NCBI GenBank assembly: GCA_950022295.1
Contig: OX465599.1
Coordinates: 284,291,501-284,355,500, forward strand
Origin: Bromus sterilis
Taxonomy: Eukaryota; Streptophyta; Magnoliopsida; Poales; Poaceae
Direction of reading: 5' to 3'
Length of the DNA stretch: 64,000 bases
Under the pieces are notes generated by a model, which saw only the letters and a list, made by a program, of their open reading frames with translations, was not told where the DNA came from and searched no databases. Position 1 is the stretch's first letter. Every line of letters begins with the position of its first letter. Shown piece by piece: positions 36,104 to 49,399 of this stretch. The position numbers were made by a program, and so were the translations under genes.

Positions 36104-36426
36104 CCTTGGCGCGACCAAGCCCTAGGCCGCGCCAGGTGGCCGCCTGGGCACCTGGTGGTTGCCCCCCAGCCCTCCTTCGGGGTTCTGGAGTCTTCCAATG
36201 CGCTGATTTTTTATCCGAATTTCCCGAATTTTTGGAGCACTTTTAATATGGGGGAAACCTAGAAGAAAAAAACAGCAGAAAAAATAAACTGACACTGGGG
36301 TGCACTGAGTTAATAGGTTAATCCAAATATGATCAAAAGTGTATGAAAGTGTATCTAGATCATAGCAATATCACACAAAACATGCATGGAGCAAGCAGAA
36401 ATTATCGATACGTTTGGGACGTATCA
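36104..36426 (-). repeat. E1: older LTR, outer part
   Basis: Matches the outer end of E2-type LTRs and ends at minus TGATACGTCCC (36426). Joined to 17353-18454 it makes about 1.4 kb of one LTR. No internal sequence of E1 is visible, so E1 is either a solo LTR or the end of an element whose remainder lies left of the window. 36427 is the boundary between the nested cluster and the gene island. Confidence 0.85.
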
Positions 36427-38166
36427 ATTACCTGCACACAAGGCACAAACTAATCGTGCCCCAACAAGTGACAAGAGGGTAATCAATAGTTGATGATATT
36501 GGAATTGTAGTGTCGAAGCGAATCAACCTTTTGTGTTGTGGTGGTGGTGGTGGGGGGATATAATGCCCCTTCTTCTACATCTCTCCATAAGTACCTCTAT
36601 TGAAGCTGCCCCCTTTCTTTCAAACCCTAAATCCTTCATTCTGGCCCACTTCATCGTCCATACAAACATGTTGACTTCTTTGAGGATTGGAAGAGGTTCC
36701 CCCCACCTACAAATTCACCAAACCCATTGTGTTTCTCCTACTCATTCTTCATCAAGACTTGTTGGTCTTGGATCTTTGGCTCATAGGCGGTAGAGGTTGC
36801 TTCAGAAGCTCTCATGTTTGTTGTATTCTTCGGGTAATCTTTTAAAGATGTGGTGGTCGCCTTCAAGACCAATCCCGAGTGATCAGAGGCTCATCTGTTA
36901 GGAGTGACTCGTAAGGGAGAATACGACGAGCTACTTGGTAGCGCTCCATAGCTTTGGTTTCGACACCGTTACGATGGAAATTAGCACTCTCTTAAAAGAG
37001 TGTGAAATTTGAAATACATCATCACATCCTAGCTCACTTTTAGTTATTTCTCCCCGCATCTTTATGCTTATTGGTGTGCTACTTAGTTTGTTGCCTACCA
37101 TACATTGCATTGAGCTTGCTTGGCATATAAAGTAGGATTGTCAATCTAGTTGCATTCTAGTGAACTCATTTTAGCCGCATAACCCTAACTTGATAATCAG
37201 GCTTATAAAAGCTATAGTTTCCCATTCTCCCGCTCTAGTCGATCATATCGATCCTTTCACCGCTGCACCAAGCGAAGTTTGCCACCGCCATGACATTGCC
37301 TCCTCCGAGATCCCATCTCCCTAACCCGAACCTAGAGAAGCGTGTGTGTCGTGTTGCCTAATGCCTTCGTTGGGGGTGAGGAGGAGCACACAATCCTAAA
37401 ATCAACACCATCTAGGGAGGGTTGGAATGCGCAAAACGAGCCCTCCCAAATTTTCAGATCGAAAGTCTTTCTTGCCCTTTCCATCTTTTTTGATCGATCT
37501 CAAAGAATAACCTTCAATTCAATCATAGTTTTCCTTCTTCGCATTCCATCCAAAAACAAATGAGTTTCATTATCAAAAGAGATGTTGAAACAAAAAAGAT
37601 ACTAAAAAAAACATTCGGTGTGCAAGTTCAAACCAGGATTCAAAACAATTCAATTATAGATTCCTTTACAAATCTTCAATCAATCATGTCATATGTCTTT
37701 GATAGATCCAACTTGTATGCACAACCGAAATTTGTTGTATTTTGCTCTTGTTGTTGAACCAAGGCAGACTGATTTTCCGAATTCATTGTAGGTGTAGTGG
37801 AGGTGGAGCACCCACTGAGGCACTGACTGTGATCCGTGCGGTGTCGTGCCACCTCTGGCGCTGGGCGGGCGGCGCACGCACTCGAATCCAATCAACACCG
37901 TCCAGGCCACGTTCCGTGGTCGGCGGGCAACCGGCGCTCCTCCGACCGACCGGACACCACCGCTCTCCAGGGCGATCCGACGGCCGCCGCGTCATCTATA
38001 ACCAGCGACGCGAACGCCGATCTCACTCACATGGCGCGCACACACGAGCAGCGCTAGACTACTATACTACGCGCTACCGGACGAGCCACCTTATCTATCG
38101 TTTGACTCGCTAGCGTTCCCCGTCGAACCGTCGTCTCCCACCTGCGAGGGAGTGCGCTCGCGCGCC
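36427..38166. other. Upstream region of the P450 gene, no gene recognised
   Basis: 36430-37210 is low-coding sequence with a (GTG)n-rich patch near 36535 and no clear gene; it reads like an old transposon remnant but I cannot name it. 37210-37560 has CT-rich, promoter-like stretches. 37840-38166 is GC-rich and leads into the P450 start codon; it should include the promoter and 5' UTR. No convincing TATA box was identified. Confidence 0.4.
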
Positions 38167-41100
38167 ATGGCCATGAGCGCGGCGGCGGCCGCCACGCTCC
38201 TCCCGAGGTCCAGCACCGGCACGGGCCGCCTCGCCTCCCACCCCTCCTCGTCGGCGGCTCAAGGGAGGAGCCGCCTCCTCCCCGTCAGGTAAGGAAGCCG
38301 TCCCCAGCCTCACACTCCAGTTACTCCACAGTCCACACCTCTCTACTTGCTCGGCTTCCTGCCCACCAGACGTTCGATCGATTGTCCCTGCACCGTGCGC
38401 CCTGCTTAGCCTAAGCCCCGTGGAAATTTAGTTATTTGTTTGAAGTGACCGCCAATTCAATTCTGTAGCTGCCGGCGATGAGCAAGCAGCTTAACTCTCC
38501 CCATTCACTCAGTACTGTTCTATCAGTTCTATGTTGGTTGATACACAAATATAGTACTTCCTCTGTTCACAAATATAAGATGTTTTACATATTTTAATAT
38601 GGACTACACACGAACCGAAATGAGTGAACAAACGCACTAAAACACGTCTATATAAATCCGATCCAAAAGAAAAAATAGAACATCTTATAATTGTCAACTG
38701 AGGAAGCATGATATATTAGGATGTTTGGTGATATTGAAGCAACTGTGAAACCCCATGGTGATGGTGCCTGTCAAATTACAATGTTTGGTTTTTGCAGAGT
38801 ATATAGTCTGTGCCTAGCCCTTACTGTTGGTGCTTATGCAGATGCCAGTCGCCCGGTGTCGACAAAACCAAGCCTAAGAGGAACTTGTTCGACAATGCCA
38901 GCAACCTTCTCACCAATTTGCTCGCTGGCGGCAACCTCAAGAATATGCCGGTTGCCGAAGGTGCTGTCACTGATCTGTTCGACCGGCCCCTTTTCTATTC
39001 ACTCTATGATTGGTTCCTCGAGGTGCTTATCCCGTTCTGTCTCGTGCTGCATACTGTTTTTATTGCAGTGCTTTGTTCTGCTTACTGGAAGCATGTATTA
39101 GTTGCACTCTGCGAATAGTAGATTCCCGTGACGTGTGTACATGATATTTGAGTGAATACTATATTATTCGTTTTCATATCTAAAAGGAAGATATGGTACA
39201 TGGCATAATTCCACAAATTTAGTAATCTTGACCGGATGACCACCTGCATGGTATGGTCTGATTGCCATTTCTTAACTCCATGTTCAAACCATATTTATCT
39301 GAATCATGTCATTGATTTATTTCTTCAAGTCTCCTTCTATGCAGCTTATATTGCTAATCATACCCTCTCAGAAAACCTTCTGTCCGTTGATGTCTCAGCT
39401 TGAAAATTCGTCTAACATGATTTAAGAGGGCCTCCATCACACTAAAACAAACTTCTCGATTTTGTATATCTGTATGCACCTTGCAAGTCATATAACATGT
39501 GGTTCTCACAGCCCCATTCAGAAATGTTGTACTTGCATATAAAAGTGAAAGATTATGCATTTTTGAGGTGCATGCCAAGATAAAAAAAATGCAGCAGTAA
39601 AAGGAGCATAACAAGGTGGATGCTAATAGTTTATGTATGCTCTTTTCGGTTGAGTTCTGCTGCTGTGATATGATAGAATTTTCACTTGATTGTAACTTCC
39701 TTATGGTTAGGTTCATAATCAAGCAACCATGATGGAAACTCATGGTATGCTAACATGCCCTTTTATCCTTGCAGCATGGTTCTGTCTACAAACTTGCTTT
39801 TGGACCCAAATCATTTGTTGTCGTCTCTGATCCAATTGTTGCTAGATACATCCTGCGAGAAAATGCTTTCTCTTATGATAAGGTATGTTTTCTAATGCAT
39901 ACCATGTGAACGTATGTAAACGAATACACAGATCATCTGAAACTGTAGATAAGCTCGGACCATAATGGTTGGCAACTTATTTGTAGCATATGTTGCTTTC
40001 CTATGACTGAACTGTGCATATAACAATGTTCAATACATGTAAGTAATAACTGATGTATTAATTTAGTATCTTTCTTTCTTACATATTTTTCTACTTGAAA
40101 TCAGGGAGTTCTCGCTGAAATTCTAGAACCAATAATGGGGAAGGGTCTTATACCTGCCGACCTTGATACCTGGAAGCAAAGGAGAAAAGGTTAGAAGGTC
40201 GGATTTTGAATCATATTTGCATACTTGTAAGGCTTCCTTGAGTACAGTAATACTAAATGTTTCTATACACCGGTATAATGTCCTATTAGTCAATAGAAGC
40301 AGATTGACTGTTGTCCATTGTCCTGCACATGCTTTTTTTTACCTGACAATCAAAGGTTAACTTATTTGTCAAAAGTAGAGGTTACATGTGTGCTTTACGA
40401 TAGTAGCTCCAGTCGTGCTAATTGGTCCTATGGCTTCTTTGGACTGTTGAGCCAACTAGCATGATTTATGAAATATTTTAAAAAAATCATAAATGGTAGT
40501 TACTGTCTGACGCAATTTTTCAACATAATCAAACAATTGCAGAGCCTGCGTGAACCTCCTGTTTGCATACAAAAAACATTTTGCCAGTGACGGTGCCAAG
40601 AATTCAAGCATGTGATGTCAATTAAAACTTGTGATGTCAAATACACGTGTGTTTGCAAATTTATACCACCTTTTGCATAATATTTACTTGTATCTAAGGG
40701 TTTTGCCAAAATGCTGTGTGATCAATTGACCGCACAGCTTGAACGTGGCTTCACCACTGCATTTTATAATGATACACCTTATCAATTTTGTGTATCCTGC
40801 AGTTATAACTCCTGGGTTCCATGGCTTATTCATAGAAGCTATGGTGAGAGTATTTACCAAATGTTCAGAGAGAACCATATTGAAACTTGAAGCACTTATT
40901 GAAAAGGGAGACCATGGAGAGAAATCTACCATAGTCAACCTTGAAGAGGAATTCTCCAATTTGGCTCTCGACATAATTGGCTTGGGAGTGTTCAATTTTG
41001 ATTTTGACTCTGTTAATAAGGAATCTCCTGTAATCAAGGTTGGTATGATATCACATGCGTAGTTATACTATCTGATGATCATTTGTTGAGAAGTGCATGT

Positions 41101-43435
41101 GTTCTGTTTTTTAAAATTGAGTAAAAGTACAGAAGAATACCCATATTGCATGTTTATGATGAATAGACATGACTAATGCTTATCTGCTAATTTGTCTGCC
41201 CTTCTTTGGGGGGTTTTCTATCTCTGTTGTGCAGGCAGTATATGGTACTCTTTTTGAAGCTGAGCATCGATCCACCTTTTACATCCCTTACTGGAATCTT
41301 CCTTTAACTCAATGGATAGTGCCAAGACAGCGGAAGTTCCGCAGTGACCTCAAAGTTATCAATGATTGCCTTGATAATCTTATTAAAAATGCAAAAGAAA
41401 CGAGACAGGTTTGTGCCGAAAATTTAGTCATGCATGGTGCCTTTTTCCGGAATTCGTACTAAATCTGACATTGCTTGCCATAGGAAGCTGATGTGGAAAA
41501 ACTCCAACAGAGAGACTATTCATCGTTGAAGGTTGGCTCCTATTACTCCGATTTTGTTGGGTCATGCTGGTCTTATCAGGTTGCTTTATAAAACATCTAT
41601 GGTAGTTTGGCAGTTCGTAATGTTGCCATTATATTTGTAGGATGCCAGCTTGCTGAGGTTCCTTGTTGACATGCGGGGGGCTGATGTTGACGACCGCCAG
41701 GTAAATCGCCCATGTAATGTTTAGTTTGGTAAGAATGGAACATCTATAACTTTTATATTGTGCCATTTGTTTCTTCCGGCACTGGGGGATTTCAATGTTT
41801 TAATACCCTTCCAAGTTTTTCTTTGTATTTCTACTTGAATCAGGCAAATAAATTGAAAAAAATTCTTGGTTTGTGATAGCTTCGAGATGATCTTATGACA
41901 ATGCTTATCGCTGGACATGAAACAACTGCGGCCGTTCTGACATGGTCTATTTATCTACTGGCCCAGGTACACATTTTAACTGACATGAAGAGATAATTAA
42001 CTTTAAATTGTCTACTTGACTTGAATATCATACAATCTACTGTATGTTGATACAGAATCCCACGAAGATGAGAAAATCCCAGGCAGAGATTGATTCGGTA
42101 CTGAACAATGGGGCAATCACTGCAGAAAAGCTCAAGAAATTGGAGTATGTCACTTATGTTACCATTTCTTGTGAATTGAACTATGTTTGATTCTTCTATT
42201 CACTACTCTTCTCGGGTGTTACTTTGTAAAAATATTTTCATCATATATTTCACATATTATATGCTTGCAAAATCACTAGTGCCTGCTTACCATGTGTTAC
42301 TAAGAGTTTACTGTATTAATGCGCCATAAATGTTTTTAAATCTCACATACTGCATTCATGATGTGCTCTAGGTACATAAGGTTAATCATTGTTGAAGCTC
42401 TTCGCTTGTATCCTCAACCGCCATTGTTAATCAGGCGTTCTCTTCGGCCTGATAAGTTACCAGGTTCATCTTCTCTTTAATACATACAGCTCTCTCTCAA
42501 CAATCAGAAAAACATGTGCCAGATATCAAAGGGCATGAGATGTGATACTGACAGTGCCATTTTCTGGTTCACATTAAATTGCATTTCAGTTCTTTTTTTC
42601 ATAAAGGAAGCTGAAACACAATATTACATTGAATTCATGACACAAACATACCGGATTTTCTTAAGTTACCATGTATATTAAAACTTTTGCTATTCAATAT
42701 ATCCATCCTGAATTCTCGTGTTTTGAAAATTAATGCACACAAATTCACAGGTGGGTACAATGGAGCAAAAGAGGGATACGAAATACCAGCTGGAACCGAT
42801 ATATTTCTTTCGGTAAGATGGGGAATTAGCTGAATTAATCTGGTTCTTTCTTCCGGTTATTTCTTAGTTCGGTACCAATATAAATTACCTTCATGATAAG
42901 TTTGCCATACGTTGACTGGTCTGTGGAGCATAGACAACTCCAAACTTGATTCTGTTCTCCTTGAGAAGTTTGTCTTATGGAAAATGCTGGCACTGCAGAT
43001 ATACAATCTCCATAGGTCTCCATACTTTTGGGACAGGCCAAATGAGTTTGAACCAGAGAGGTTTACAGTTCCAAAGAAGGATGAGAACATAGAAGGGTGG
43101 GCTGGGTTTGATCCTGACCGGAGTCCTGGTGCGATGTATCCCAACGAGGTATGCCTGAACACAAGTCTCATGAGTATTCTATCCTACCGGTCGAGGCCTT
43201 ATCAAACATCGTTTGCCAGATCATTGCAGACTTTGCTTTCCTCCCCTTCGGCGGAGGACCACGCAAATGCGTGGGAGACCAATTCGCGCTCCTCGAGTCG
43301 ACGGTGGCCTTGGCCCTGCTACTGCAAAAGTTTGACGTAGAGCTGCGAGGCTCGCCCGATGAGGTAGAGATGGTGACGGGCGCGACGATTCACACAAAGA
43401 ACGGGTTGTGGTGCAGGCTGAGGAAAAGGGCTTGA
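38167..43435 (+). CDS. CYP97B: Cytochrome P450 of the CYP97B type, chloroplastic; 14 exons, intact
   Basis: Exons: 38167-38288, 38842-39022, 39775-39882, 40105-40189, 40803-41038, 41235-41408, 41484-41531, 41641-41700, 41880-41966, 42056-42144, 42372-42463, 42751-42812, 42999-43148, 43220-43435. All introns are GT-AG and phases agree, giving 569 residues, near the usual 97B length. The Ala/Ser/Arg-rich start looks like a plastid transit peptide. 97B marks: KTKPKRNLFDNASNLLTN, FDRPLFYSLYDWFLEHG, EILEPIMGKGLIPADLDTW. P450 marks: AGHETT (I helix, exon 9), EALR (ExxR, exon 11), FEPERF (exon 13) and heme loop FLPFGGGPRKCVGDQ with the Cys ligand (exon 14). CYP97A and C hydroxylate carotenoid rings in plastids; the 97B reaction is less certain. 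No stops or frameshifts, so the gene looks functional. The only gene nearby is the VQ gene 7.5 kb downstream. Confidence 0.95.
38557..38706. mobile_element. Stowaway-type MITE in intron 1 of the P450 gene
   Basis: 150 bp with terminal inverted repeats CTTCCTCTGTTCACAAATAT and, at the other end, a diverged complement (CATCTTATAATTGTCAACTG then AGGAAG). The left flank is TA and the right is CA, a decayed TA duplication. It carries no coding sequence and is removed with the intron. Confidence 0.85.
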
Positions 43436-46301
43436 TCAGGCATAACACTTTGCACCAAAAAGCTGTGCTTATTGTTGACTTCTTGGGTGGTCGTAGGCAT
43501 GCTTTTAGCTGGGTAAAGCAGGTTCATGTACATGGTTATATCTCTTGGGAGATTTAGGGGCATCAATTCTGTGCACAGCCATCCATCACCTGAAACATAT
43601 GGCTGCAAATGCTGGGTGCTGCATGCATGCATCTAAGCAGAATTACAGTACACTCCGTGCCAGATTGACCAGATTATTGTGATGGGGAAGGTCATCTTAT
43701 GGCTCATCCAGGTGTCCGGATTCCTTGTGAATCCAGATCACCTGATGTGCGCCGTGGCGATCTGCCGTTGGACACTTGTTGGCATGGGAGCAAAGGTATG
43801 TTTCAGTCATGCTGTCGTGCCGTGTTGAGTTGGGATGCATGCTGTGCAGGAAACAAGAAGCCCACAGAATTAAACTTAAATCAAATCGACGCCGATAGCG
43901 ATGGGGGGCAAGTAAGCTAACTCCTACTACCTCTTTTCATCCCTGGATGTCTTGATGTTTTGTAATTCCACATTTTATTTGTTATTATTATTATTGTTGT
44001 GTGTGTGGTTCTTGTGATGGTGAAAAATCCCCGTGGTTGGGGCGGAATGTTGCCTTGGTTGGAACCAAGACAGCACGTTTTGGCGACCTTTTGCGGTCAG
44101 CGTATTCACTGTCGCACGGGCGGTATCATGCATGGTGAACAAATCTTCTCAGACAACGATAGCCTAATTCACCTATGTTCTTGCTTCTTTTCTTGGATTA
44201 CCTTCGGTCGACTTGATATGATTGGTACTATCTGTGAGAAATATGATTTCATACGTATGGAATTGTGTTTCAAGATAAATGTGGCAACAGCAAAGATGGT
44301 AAAGATTCAGAAACGAGTGTCATTTTCCCAATCTTCTTGTCTAGTCTGTGATTTCCAGATGCTGTGGACTTGTGGGTTTCAGTTTGAGGGCTGATTTGGG
44401 TTTTGTAACCCTGAAAAACATTAAGTCAAGCGGCTTAATTAAACGCTAGTGTGACGTCGGTCTGCCGTGTTACTGAGCACATCATGGGATGCTTGCACCC
44501 TAAGCACTCTCTTGGGCTCGAGTTAGTATAGTTAAGCAAAGCATGGCTCCTTTGACTAGGTAAAAAAGGGCCAGTGACTTCACCTTTGCCTGCTGTCTGG
44601 TTAAAGGATCCTTGGACCTCACCGAGGAAACGTCCGTAAACGGGCTTACTAAAACCTGTCGATCAACGCACGACATTGTTGTACTCCGTAGCATATAACG
44701 CACATGTACGATGGAGGAGCTGTTGAAAAACAAACGCTGCCGGCTGCCGGCTGCCGCACAAGTGCGACTTGGAATTTCAACGGGACTCCATCCATCCTAG
44801 CCTTCCAACGTGTATGCTTAGCAACCACCCTGCTATCTATCTGCTCGGATGCTCAGGCTACACTGGGTAGAGACTGAAGAAGCTGGGGGGAGAGGTAGAG
44901 AGTGACTAGTGAGCCGTCTTGACCGGCTCCCGTGCTGCTGCCTCCTTCCTGCCCGCCAATCAAGGGTTGAAAGGTCAAGCTCTTCGGTGGCGCCCGCCTC
45001 ATACCAGATCCCTGACCGAACCCTATCCTCTCACCATCCCTGGATTTTCTTGCGTTTGTCCTTAACACACATGCGGTAAAACGGTGATGCCACAGGTCGT
45101 TTTCTCTGAGATGGTGCGATTTTCACTCGAGTTCTGACAGCTTTTGGGCTTTTGGTGTGGGTGGAAGACACTAGTACTACTACTCGAAATCAAAATCACG
45201 CAGAAATGGATTTGAATGCGGTTGATTGAACGTGCCACCCTTGTCTTGGGCTAGTATTGCATTTGAATATGGTTGGTTAAACGCGTGATTCCTCCTGTGT
45301 CATGTGCTAGAGTTACAAGGCCACAACCGCGCAAAACATATTTCTAATGAATATTACTCCTTCAAGATTCATTCTAGTGTCAAAAACATGAAGTCCGTAA
45401 AAAGATTTTTGTACTGTAGAAGCTTTAAGTAAGAATGGGATTTTCGGTGTTAATTATCAGGGAGCATGGCAGTAAGAGTAGGATTTTCGGTGTTGATTAG
45501 CAGGGAGTATGGGAGTAGAAGTTTATATTTATTTATTATTGAGAGAAAAGAATATCGGGTCAACTCCTTGACTCATGCCATAACGTCAGCTCATACGTAC
45601 GTCGGCTTGTGGGCCCAGCCGCCACCGAGCCGTCTGCTCCTTTTCCGCTACCTTGAGCCGATCGAGCCGGGACATGCACACGTTAACTTTTTTTTTTTTG
45701 CGAATACTCTTCTAACTTAGATTAATTGGAGAACATAGTCACATGTACATATGACCAGGTAGTAGGGTGTTTTATATGAGCTGCTGATTAACAATACACA
45801 TGTAAATACTAAAATACATTTTATTATGCATCCATACGTGCTTGGCAGTCACCATCGCGTTGAACCAACTGAAACCACCAACCACCATATTAGAGGTTCT
45901 AATTTCCTTTGACCTTCCACTAGTCAGAGCCGTGCAAACTCAGGCGATCAATCCAATTTTATTTTATTTTATTTTTTGGCAAAGCCTGTCGTTTTTGGCC
46001 GCACCTAATCTTCTTGTTGACCGGCCAATGCAATATGCAACCAACAATTCCCCTCCCCACGGTAACAACAAGCAGGCTTCTATGAGTACTGTGTTGTTTT
46101 TACACAAACATGTTTGAGTTTAGGCTCTTTACGCAACAAAACATGAAATATACAAAAAAATATATAGGTACACTGAAGGTGTATAAATCAGCAATGCGAG
46201 TTCTATCGTGGTTCTAAATCTAACAATCAAGTAGAAGATGGAAAAGAGCTTGAATCATCGTGTCAGATATGTAACACCGAGAAATATACAGGTTTAGATC
46301 C
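43436..46301. other. 3' flank of the P450 gene, no further gene recognised
   Basis: 43436 to about 44000 probably holds the 3' UTR and poly(A) region: T-rich sequence and a (TTA)n run near 43975. 44000-46300 shows no domain-bearing ORF; T-rich runs occur near 45690 and 45960. No known element was identified. Confidence 0.4.
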
Positions 46302-46528
46302 CTCATAGATGAGATAACTATTCTAATTCTATCTCGCAGAGAGTAGTTTTTGCTTTGCGTGTCTATGCATACAAAGAGTAACATTCGTTTACGTTTATAC
46401 TCCAAAGCTTATATAGAGTTCATTTGAAGAAGGTTATATAAATGAAGCATCGAAATAATTATGATCTACGCTAGTGCTTCACTAAGAGAAGTAACTGATG
46501 TAATAACTATGCACTAGATGCTTGTTAG
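46302..46528. repeat. Direct repeat, copy 1
   Basis: Starts AGATGAGATAACTATTCTA and ends near CTAGATGCTTGTTAGG. It matches 46740-46966 over its whole length with many substitutions and small indels (shared TTTTTGCTTTGCGT, GCTTATATAGAGTT, CAACTGATGTAATAACTATG-like blocks). No ORF. Confidence 0.8.
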
Positions 46529-46739
46529 GACATCTCCAACGCGGACCCTTAAACACCTTGCATCCGTTTGAATTAGGCTGTCCAGACCCGTTTTATCATC
46601 CAACGGGGCCTTGTATCGTTCCATGAGCTGGTCTACTTAACTGTTTTCCTGCGGATTTGATCCAAACTCGAGGGGATTTGCGGGAGTCCGGACCGATGCC
46701 CTCGTCCGACAACCCGATCCCATCCCAAAGCCCCCCGAA

Positions 46740-46966
46740 GATGAGATGACAATGCTAGTCCTATTCCACGAAGAGTTATTTTTGCTTTGCGTATCTATGC
46801 ATACAGAGAGTAAATATTTATTTACGTTATCCTTTGAAGCTTATATAGAGTTCGCCTTGAAGGAGGTTATAGAAATGAAGCATCAAATGAATTATGATTT
46901 GGCTAGTGCTTAACTATGACAAGCAACTGATGTAATAACTATGTGCTAGATGCTTGTTACGTTCTA
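46740..46966. repeat. Direct repeat, copy 2
   Basis: Partner of 46302-46528. The 210 bp between the copies open with GGACATCTCCAACGCGGACC, a style common at the ends of small grass DNA transposons, so a transposon may sit between or have caused the duplication. Confidence 0.8.
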
Positions 46967-47034
46967 GCAACACCAATTCATCGAACGGACTATAACCTTT
47001 TAGTCTGAGTAGTTCATCAATGTCCACCAGTTTC

Positions 47035-48060
47035 TTTGATACCAATTGAAAGAGTAAGATATAAAATTCTTCAAAGCAATTACATGAATAAAAATCTTGA
47101 AGAATATGAAACAAGGAAGGCTTGAAGATGATTAATTTGCCCGACCAATCCAAGTTGTTGTAACAATTCTACGCCTGGTTGAAGAGGTTGAGATTTAACT
47201 CAGAAGAAAAATTCTCCACTGTATGCTCCTTGAACAAAGGTTCTAAGGCCCCGTCCAATCACTCCGATAAGTCTTCAAGGTAGACTTTAAAAACCTTCAT
47301 AGACTTCGTTCACTCAAGGAACTAACAATTTAATCTTGAATTCCACAGAACATTGACACCGAACTGTTTGAATTATCAATTAATCAAGCTCAGGTTTTTC
47401 CTCACTTAGGGTTTTTCAATTCTTTAGAGGAGGGTTGCTTTTTATGAAAAACGGTTTGTTCCTCTTGGATCAGCCAACCACCAAATGGGGGTTGGGCGGC
47501 TATTTATAGATGGGGAGCAACCCGATGCAAAAGGACATAAATATCAATCGATCTAGCCATTGGCAGGAGGGGTTCTTGCCAATCAACACTTGAGAGCTGG
47601 CATAACCAAAACTCCCTTGTTCTCATGGAAGGACAATTGCACTGGCAATTTCCCGACTCCCCAATGAAGACATTCTTTTAGTGTCCAAAAAAACCTCACC
47701 CGAGATACCCGAAGAAAATTAACTTCCTCTGCAGGAGATTACAAAGGCTTCACTCAAATAATACGAATGTTCGAGCATTTCTTTTGGAAATACAATTCTC
47801 ATTTCTTCGAGCCCTCCAACAATACGGTGTTAAGAAAGAACAAAATGAAATATCAAAGTCTCCGCTTCATTAATCTCTTCAAGGCAATTTATATAAGGTG
47901 CCAACCAATTTCCTCAAATGTGCCACCAAATTCTTCAAGGGAGACACCAAAATTTTCATTGTAACTTCTACATTTTTGGGGGTCGACAATGTTGGTTGAA
48001 CTAATTCTTCAGGGACCATTTCTCTTGTGTATAATCACAAACACATTATTCTCTTAATCA
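47035..48060 (-). mobile_element. Probable old copia-type LTR fragment with priming site
   Basis: On the minus strand TGGTATCAAA (47044-47035) resembles the initiator tRNA-Met priming site with one change. Immediately upstream a CTCTTTCA end would be the LTR terminus at 47047. A TATAAATA box lies at 47508-47501 on the minus strand inside the presumed LTR. The outer end is not resolved and no gag or pol is visible, so this is a weak call based on signal spacing. Confidence 0.35.
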
Positions 48061-49054
48061 TTTGTCATCAATACTTCAAAACCTCAAATGGGGGCACGAG
48101 ATCCTTTAGCCTCACAGATTATATTACCTAGATGTATTAGGTATGTGCCATCATCAGTCTTGGTCCTAGGCCGTCACACTTCTTCCCCTCTCCTAGGGAC
48201 GGCCATGTGGTGGTGTTGGTTGCTTCCCTTAGTCGGGTGGATGACGAAGGGAGGGGGGGTCGTTGTGGGTCATCATAGATCGATTGACACCGTAGAAGGC
48301 CTTGATCCATCGTGATGGGCCTGGTAGCCTATTTTCGTGGTGTGGTGTGTGGGTGAGGCCAATCAAAAGCTTTGCCACTCGGCGTTGACGGCGACAATAC
48401 CCGTGGGAACCACCTTGCCTCTATCCTTTCCCTCCGACACCTAGGGCGAAGACCTTTGTGGCTTTGCCCGTCTCACAAATGCGACGGTGGTGACACTTCA
48501 CATTGTGACCCTCTTGGGGGCATCAATGAGTGTGGGTGTCTCTTCATCGCAGCAACGACAATGAAGATTCACATTGTGCCCTCTTGGGGGAAGGGGGAGG
48601 GAGGGGGTCGGTGAGTGTGGGTGTCCCTCGATCACGACAGCTACTCAGTGAAGACATTTAGTTGTGTCTTCTAGTGTATTTTGGAGTTTTTCGCTAGTTT
48701 TATCGTATTTTTTTGATTGGTTTTTGAAAGAAAAACACCATGTAGTACAATTTAATCACACGATTTCATTAATGAAAAGAGGTATAAAAACCTATTTTAA
48801 AACACATGAAGTTTTGTTGCAAAAGTTCGTGATACCACGACCATTCAGTGTGAGTGCAACCAACAAAGCATGTGTGGCGAGGCTACGTGTCTGATTGGTT
48901 GCAACTTGCAAGATGCACTATCTTGCACCATGCATGATGCATGTATGCTTATACGTTCAAGAACAACAAAAATGCTACTGTCTCCATCCCAAATTAACCG
49001 GTTCATATGTATATCTCTTATAAAGCAAAACTCCACTATAGGTTCATTTAAGTT

Positions 49055-49205
49055 GTCTATCTCAACATGCAAGGTATCCACATCATACATTCTCTTAGCC
49101 AATCAATTGTCCATGTCACCCACTTAGGTCGCTTAAATTGTCTCTCTTCACATGCAAGCTATCCACATCATCCATTCTCTTAGCCAATCAATTGTGCATG
49201 TCATC
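49055..49205. repeat. Local tandem duplication of about 80 bp
   Basis: 49062-49122 and 49145-49205 share CATGCAAGGTATCCACATCA-like and CATTCTCTTAGCCAATCAAT blocks in the same order, about 83 bp apart. Confidence 0.75.
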
Positions 49206-49399
49206 TCAACTAATATATTTATTAATCTCTATATCAACCATCTTTTAATCATTTTGTTGTCCATCCTAATAATTTTTAATACACACATGTTTGAAGTTAC
49301 ATCTTCACTTAGACAACTTCATGTATCATACTTTTATACTTTTTATTTATGCTTATAGTTTTCACAGCAATTCCCGCTGCAACGGGCGGGTATACTTCT

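Noticed and set aside
38167..43435. P450 as CYP97A or CYP97C carotene hydroxylase
   Set aside because: The N-terminal KTKPKRNLFDNASNLLTN, EILEPIMGKGLIPADLDTW and GTLFEAEHRSTFY stretches are 97B marks; A and C differ there.
46914..47153. 79-codon minus-strand ORF
   Set aside because: It runs across the presumed priming site and LTR end and half of it lies in the direct repeat; no conserved motif.
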